Assembly (NCBI GenBank): GCA_026419775.2
Contig: JAOPGA020001743.1
Span: 1 to 20,741 of the forward strand
Direction of reading: 5' to 3'
Length of the DNA: 20,741 nucleotides
From: Acrasis kona
Lineage: Eukaryota; Heterolobosea; Eutetramitea; Acrasida; Acrasidae
Shown here: piece after piece, positions 16,033 through 20,741 of the stretch
How the letters are laid out: every line of letters starts with the position of its first letter
Position numbering within the stretch: position 1 is the stretch's first letter
Program-made: the position numbers and the translations under genes
The notes under the pieces: model-generated
Seen by the model: only the letters and a program-made list of their open reading frames with translations
Told to the model about the DNA's origin: nothing
Databases searched by the model: none

Positions 16033-17646
16033 TTATTTCTCAATATTCATCTGGATCAATTCCCTAGTATCTTCAATCGGCTCTGGTGATGTCACCAGGT
16101 ACAGGTGCCTTCTAAGTGCAAATGCCTTTATCTGTTCCACAACAGACATCTCATGAGGCTTATCGTGCAATATGACATTACCAACTAAAGGAGACTTTTG
16201 CACGAACAAATACAAGTTCAACATTGCTCGCTCAGACAGCCGTACCATAAAATCACTTCTATCCCTATCATACAACATTGCCAATTCACTACCGAAATGC
16301 TCCACGAACAAATCGTTCCTAAATTTTTTTATTTGCTCACTTTGATTATACATGGACACACAAATCTCGTTATCACGATCTCCATCCAACGACCTCTCGT
16401 TGAGATTAGCAGATCCAACGATTACATACTCGTCGTCAACAATCATGAGTTTAGAGTGAACATAAATCATATTGCTGTACCATTTTCCGTCATGAGGACT
16501 TTGCTCAGTCTTACCAAGAGATACAAAAACCAACTTATTCTTGACCCCTTCTACTCCATACTTTTCTACAAGAGGTTTGTACGAATGCATGTTTTGAATG
16601 ATTTTACATTGTATGTCAAGAAGAGCTTTATTAATAAAGGATTCATCCAGAGGCCCATTAGATTCAGGTACAAAAGGAATGACAATCACAACTTTTAATT
16701 GTTCACATGCGACCAAACGGTCAACAATAGCTTTTGGTACTTTATTTCTAGAATTTTTATTGTCACTCCAATGATCTGGATCCGTAATGAGGAATTGATT
16801 CTCAATGTAGATGAATTCTTTTGCCCTTCCAATTGCAGTTAAATACTCTTCGTGTATGGATTTAAGCCTTCCCTTTTCATAGGAGAGGAATAGTTGGGAA
16901 GTCCACTTATCTTCAGAGTCGGCATCGTCGGCTGGTCCTTCGGAAGTTCTAATTAATGCATTAATGTCATCTTCTTCTTTTGTGGGTTTGTTGTCGTTCC
17001 ATCTTCGGAGGAAATGTTTGGTAATGTCGAAGCTGATGTTGCCCTTGAGTCGACAATGAATGTCATGCCAAGGTTGTCTTGGCAGAGTACCTTTACTGTT
17101 GTTGTATTGTGCCTCTGTGATAATGTTCAATGCAGGATTAACCCTGTTGTACCATTGGCTACCAAATTCAGATGTAGTGGCGAAAAGGGGATGTTCATTT
17201 GTGTCAAATCTTCCATAGGTCATATCTAAGCCACCTATGTACGATACATCATCGCACACCAAAATTTTTTGATGAGATGTCCATATACCGAGATGTTGGA
17301 CTATATTTCTGGCGACAAGTTTGACTTGTATTGGATTAGCAGAATTCTTAGAGAGTTTCATAAACTCTTCATTTTCAATTCCTGGCGTACTAACAATTGG
17401 GATTCCTGTTTTCCAACTCAATACTCTTACATCAACACCCCTCTGCTTTGCTTCTCCAAGTTGTGTGCCTAATGACTTGTTCTTTTGAGGAATAAGACAA
17501 AAGTCGTACTGTAATGACCACCCTGCTATGTAAATTCTACTGGTTGCACTCTCAATTGAGTTGAACATCTCCTCAAAAGCTCTGTGACCGTTACTGAATA
17601 GAACAGCATCGCATCCCTCTCTCGCAGAGTAAATTTCGTTGCTCAT
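16033..17646 (-). CDS. phospholipase D, eukaryotic type catalytic core
   Basis: Single exon, 537 residues from ATG 17646 (MSNEIYSAREGCDAVLFSNG). It hydrolyses phosphatidylcholine-type phospholipids to phosphatidate and the head group. Two HKD motifs are complete: HQKILVCD (His125, Lys127, Asp132) followed by IGGLDMTYGRFD, and HSKLMIVD (His397, Lys399, Asp404) followed by GSANLNERS. Between them are the eukaryotic PLD signatures PWHDIHCRLKG, LRRWN and IYIENQFL. There are no PX, PH or C2 modules and no signal peptide or membrane span, so it is a lean soluble enzyme. It ends 80 bp upstream of the start of the next minus-strand gene. Confidence 0.93.
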   Translation of the reverse strand: MSNEIYSAREGCDAVLFSNGHRAFEEMFNSIESATSRIYIAGWSLQYDFCLIPQKNKSLGTQLGEAKQRGVDVRVLSWKTGIPIVSTPGIENEEFMKLSKNSANPIQVKLVARNIVQHLGIWTSHQKILVCDDVSYIGGLDMTYGRFDTNEHPLFATTSEFGSQWYNRVNPALNIITEAQYNNSKGTLPRQPWHDIHCRLKGNISFDITKHFLRRWNDNKPTKEEDDINALIRTSEGPADDADSEDKWTSQLFLSYEKGRLKSIHEEYLTAIGRAKEFIYIENQFLITDPDHWSDNKNSRNKVPKAIVDRLVACEQLKVVIVIPFVPESNGPLDESFINKALLDIQCKIIQNMHSYKPLVEKYGVEGVKNKLVFVSLGKTEQSPHDGKWYSNMIYVHSKLMIVDDEYVIVGSANLNERSLDGDRDNEICVSMYNQSEQIKKFRNDLFVEHFGSELAMLYDRDRSDFMVRLSERAMLNLYLFVQKSPLVGNVILHDKPHEMSVVEQIKAFALRRHLYLVTSPEPIEDTRELIQMNIEK

Positions 17647-17872
17647 GTTTGTTTTGAAACGGCTTGATGGAAAGATATATTAATTTGTCAACCAATAATA
17701 CTTTTCTGTCCTGATGTCCATGAAATTATAACATTCACGCCGCTTCAAACCAATCTTACCTTATTCTGGTGTGAGTGACAATTATCAACAAATTTATTGA
17801 GATGCTTCGTGATTTAGAAAGTTGTTCTAAAGAGCCGAAACCCTGGTAATTTCGAAGTATCAAAGTAGTGTT
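17647..17872. other. spacer between PLD and the retroelement region
   Basis: No gene is seen. It should contain the PLD promoter, reading leftwards. The true 5' end of the LINE is not marked by any visible target-site duplication here. Confidence 0.4.
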
Positions 17873-18175
17873 TCAAATTAGTTTCGTCCTCTGGTCAAGG
17901 TTTGAGATTGACAAAAAAACTTCATCGACCAGGGCATCCTGCCCATCTTGTCTCAACCTTACATTGCTCCGGTTGGCTTGGTTTGGAGTTTTAAAAAGAT
18001 TTTCGGCAACTTCCCCGTTGTGTTGTAAACTATCCTTGGGGAGATCCTCAATGAAGTCCTCATTGGGGTACCACGCTGCCCAAATCAGTCCTGCCAACTT
18101 TCCCTTTGTTGCGACACCCCTTGGCTTAGGTATTTTGTACTTTTCTATTGTGTGGGCGATGATTACAAAACCAAA
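17873..18175 (-). other. antisense open frame at the 5' side of the LINE
   Basis: 100 codons are open on the minus strand without an ATG, containing GKLAGLIWAAWYPNEDFIED and a charged C-terminus (DQRTKLI). Its composition looks more protein-like than the plus-strand frame opposite it, which is Ser/Leu-rich. It may be the last exon of a host gene cut by the insertion, or an antisense frame in the element's 5' UTR. No family is recognised. Confidence 0.35.
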
Positions 18176-18752
18176 TCAGGAGGATCCTTGGTTGACCCAA
18201 GGCGCCAAGAGGAGACGTTACCACCATACTAACAGGAGGCAACAGTTCTCAAAAACTAACAAGAGGGAATACTACTGGGTTCCTATCACATTATTGACAA
18301 AACACTTCCTGAAGGAGGCACCAGCGACAGCGAAGAATTTTTCTATCGCATCTTCGGTAGTACGTGCAAATGTCTCATGTGCAGACATCACAAATCCAAA
18401 CCCACCAAAACAGGTCGAGTCGGTTGAGGACAAACCGAAACACAAAAGAAGAAGAAGAAGAAGAAGGAGGAGGATAGTCCCTTCGTCGACGACCGAAATC
18501 TGCGGACCACAATCCCCACCGCACCAGAACCCGCCATCACCACCTACAAATGACATGTCAGTACAGTTCCTTCTTGACAGGATCTCCACCCTAGAGAGCA
18601 AATACAGTCAGCTCTAACAAGAAATGCTCTCGGTTGAGTCGGGCATCAGGACAATCCAATCCTCAACCACCGACAACAACCAGGCCATGGACAAATTGTC
18701 AAAGTATTTCGACATACTGCTTGGTTCAATGCAAACACCCCTCTCCAAATGA
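18159..18752 (+). pseudogene. LINE ORF1, interrupted by an in-frame TAA
   Basis: The frame starts at ATG 18159 (MITKPNQEDPWLTQGAKRRR), meets TAA at 18615-18617, and then stays open in the same frame to TGA 18750-18752, 197 codons in total. The product is strongly basic, with an uninterrupted run of nine Arg (from (AGA/AGG)n repeats near 18448-18475), a Pro-rich section, and a helical, probably coiled-coil end (FLLDRISTLESKYSQL, then after the stop QEMLSVESGI). No CCHC zinc knuckle is visible. It probably binds element RNA. The TAA may be a C-to-T change of a CAA codon (the flanking context is CTC-TAA-CAA). The frame is open further upstream, but without a convincing ATG. Confidence 0.7.
18749..18752 (+). 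promoter_or_regulatory. ATGA stop/start overlap of LINE ORF1 and ORF2
   Basis: The ORF1 TGA (18750-18752) overlaps the ORF2 ATG (18749-18751). The overlap puts ORF2 in the -1 frame and is a classic geometry for termination-reinitiation translation. Confidence 0.75.
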
Positions 18753-20741
18753 ATAGAAATACAATCACCCTCTGTTCATGGAACATCAATGGAAAAGCCA
18801 TCTCTACATCCCCTCCATTGATGGACAACTCCCTCAACCTCGCCAGTTTCCTCACCCGTTTCAATATCGACGTCGCCTGCATTCAAGAATCACATCACCT
18901 TGACTCTGAGCTCAAACAATTCCAACAATCATTGTCTAGAGGAGGATACATTTGCTTTGGCCATAGACAACCTTTAAAAAAGAAACATGGAGTTATGATT
19001 ATAGTGAAGAAGCGTTATCGCAATAATGTGATCTCAGTGTCGCAACAAAACTCATCCATTCCAGGAAGAGCACTTTGCGTATCACTAAATATCAAACTCC
19101 ACCCAACAACAATCATATGCGCATACCTCCCAACGGACCATGCCGCTACAAAATCAAACCTACAATCCATAGAAGTCGAATCAGAAATCGAAGAATGGAT
19201 CAAAGGTGCCCAGCTTAAACACCACGACATTATTCTGGCGGGCGATTTTAATGTGGACATTGAACATAAAACCAGTTCTAGAGGTCGCAGGCTTCGCGCT
19301 TTGATTGAAAAATACCATNTATCCAAAGCCACCAAACTACCAACATTTAAGGATCACGCTTTGGACAACATTCTATTTGGTACTTCCAACGTTGGAAACC
19401 TAATTTCTCAAGTCCTACCGTCGAATGAAACAATACCATTCCACAACTCCGATCATTGCCCCGTGTTACTATCATATACTGTATCAGACAAAACAGTTGG
19501 AGACCCCCTCCGTCNTGTTGATTGTACCCCGGAAAATCTCGAACACATAGCCACCACAATCTCCGATAATCTCAACATCACACCAACAACCTCCCTTTCA
19601 GATGTACACAACGTTTTCGGCACAGCAATTAACACCATACAAAACAAAAATACCACCAACAACTCCAAACCTACCAAGAAATTACCCTTCNAATCTGACA
19701 AAATCATGCATACATTCCAAAGAATTAATTGTATCCATAACGTAAAAAGGAAAGCGTTGACATTATCTTTATTGGACAAGAAACATGCTACCTCACTCAT
19801 GACCCAACTCCGGCACAAATGCTCCCTACTCAATATTCCCTTCCTTTCCGATGAGGATCGCAACCCTAAAGACATTCGGTCACTAGCCAGAAAAGTGGAA
19901 CGTCGACTCATTGCCCACAAAAATAAATTAATGCATGAACTCCACAAACAACACATGAACGAGATGGAACAAATGCTCCAAGACGCATCNATGAAGAAGG
20001 CCTGGTCCTCGTTAAAAGGATGGACACCCTCATACCTTATATCAGAACTTGATATCAATGGGGCAGTCTCGAGAGATGGTGCGGTCATCCACGACCACAT
20101 TGTCCAATCCTTTAGCAAGAGATACGCTGCACCAGATTCCATTCCACCCCAACAAATCATCGACATGATCCAAAAGACATCAACACCATGGTCCGATGAC
20201 ACCACCAACGCATACTTCCAAGACATATCACTTACCGAATACGAAGATGCGCTTCAATCCACATCTCATACACCCAGCATCAACAGTGTTGATGGAAAAA
20301 TGCTTCTGAATCTAAAGAAGACTGAACATGAACTTCATGAACAAATGCCTTCAATCCTTACAAGAATACTTCGTGGTGAGGATCACATTCCTGATTTGTT
20401 AAAAGAAGCATACATATCNTTAATACCCAAGACGTCTGATCCAGAAGATTTGTTAAACGTATCCAAGTTCCGACCAATTGCAATCCTTCCAGTCCTATAC
20501 CGCATTACCCTTGCCATTATCAACAAACGATTTATGAAAGCGTTAATGGCGTCAAATACCATATCGCCACTACAGAGAGGGTTCGTACCTGGTGAATCTT
20601 GTGCGGAACTTACCACAACAATGCTAAACATGATGACTGATTCAAAAGCTCTCAAATCTGATCTATACATTTCCTTAACTTGATTTCTCCGACGCCTACT
20701 GGTAGGTGTGGTCGACATGAAAGAACTGTTTGTAACTACTC
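18749..20741 (+). pseudogene. LINE ORF2: endonuclease and reverse transcriptase, frameshifted and truncated
   Basis: ATG 18749 opens 644 codons. The endonuclease (about 1-245) retains its active-site set: Asn12 in SWNINGK, Glu47 in CIQESH, Asp166 and Asn168 in LAGDFNVD, and Asp235/His236 in HNSDHCPVL. A connecting region follows, then RT motifs at about 555-625 (LIPKTSDPEDLL, FRPIAILPVLYRI, SPLQRGFVPGES). The frame ends at TGA 20681-20683. RT motif A (LDFSDAYW) is found at 20679-20702, in the +1 frame, followed by TAG. So this copy is frameshifted just before its first catalytic Asp; the YxDD box is outside the window. It contains five ambiguous bases. The protein would nick target DNA and prime reverse transcription on it. 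Confidence 0.88.

Larger units (their letters stand above)
18159..20741 (+). mobile_element. non-LTR retrotransposon (LINE) with APE-type endonuclease, 3'-truncated by window end
   Basis: Two ORFs are present: a basic coiled-coil ORF1 and an ORF2 with an apurinic-type endonuclease followed by reverse transcriptase, the layout of L1/Tx1-like LINEs. Base composition (rich in C and A on this strand) differs from the AT-rich host genes. The 5' boundary is unresolved; 18159 is the likely ORF1 ATG and a 5' UTR may reach back to about 17870. The RT core, any RNase H and the 3' tail lie beyond the window. Confidence 0.9.

Noticed and set aside
15633-16089. Plus-strand frames opposite the single-span orphan
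   Set aside because: Hydrophobic antisense shadows; the minus gene has a consistent splice and domain layout.
16198-16698. Plus-strand frame of 166 codons inside PLD
   Set aside because: Antisense to the highly conserved PLD catalytic region.
19453-20226. Minus-strand frame of 257 codons in the LINE
   Set aside because: Antisense of ORF2; Ser/Cys/Trp-rich with no motif.

Overview
The window looks like gene-dense nuclear DNA from a free-living, probably amoeboid, mitochondriate protist. It is AT-rich, with intergenic gaps often under 100 bp and GT-AG introns of only 35-48 nt in the well-supported genes. All stop codons appear conventional. The gene set includes a heterotrimeric G-protein alpha subunit, a RhoGAP, a eukaryotic-type phospholipase D, mitochondrial ACOT9, TMEM209 and a non-LTR retrotransposon. 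A heterolobosean or another amoeboid lineage would fit, but the taxon cannot be fixed from this sequence.

Layout. At 1-544 is the 3' end of a surface-type RCC1-repeat protein whose repeat unit carries its own intron. At 571-985 is a decayed gene. At 1239-4922 are four unrecognised genes (one small membrane protein, one 180-residue orphan, one 51-codon ORF, one mitochondrial-targeted orphan) followed by mitochondrial acyl-CoA thioesterase 9. At 5095-7317 is a seven-exon TMEM209, followed 16 nt later by a tiny membrane protein. At 7339-9260 on the minus strand are an NAD(P)-binding reductase and the G alpha subunit. At 9619-9721 (minus) is a tRNA-Glu(CTC) gene that folds perfectly except for insertions of 14 nt in the D loop and 17 nt in the T loop. 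A five-exon RhoGAP/coiled-coil gene occupies 9845-11539.

The stretch 11.6-14.9 kb is an accessory-looking island. An F-box protein with sixteen almost identical 22-residue leucine-rich repeats (12644-14005, minus) is flanked on both sides by broken coding fragments. Next come a single-span orphan (14992-15953, minus) and a phospholipase D (16033-17646, minus). The right end (about 18.16-20.74 kb) is a LINE. Its ORF1 and ORF2 overlap by ATGA, this copy has a nonsense codon in ORF1 and a frameshift in the reverse transcriptase, and all five ambiguous bases of the window lie inside it.

The intact genes do not form a pathway. Several (G alpha, RhoGAP, PLD) are typical of eukaryotic receptor, actin and lipid signalling, and several others look mitochondrial. 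The observation most worth following is the tRNA-Glu gene: its two loop insertions are largely complementary to each other and it ends in a Pol III terminator, which suggests ectopic tRNA introns or an expanded tRNA elbow.
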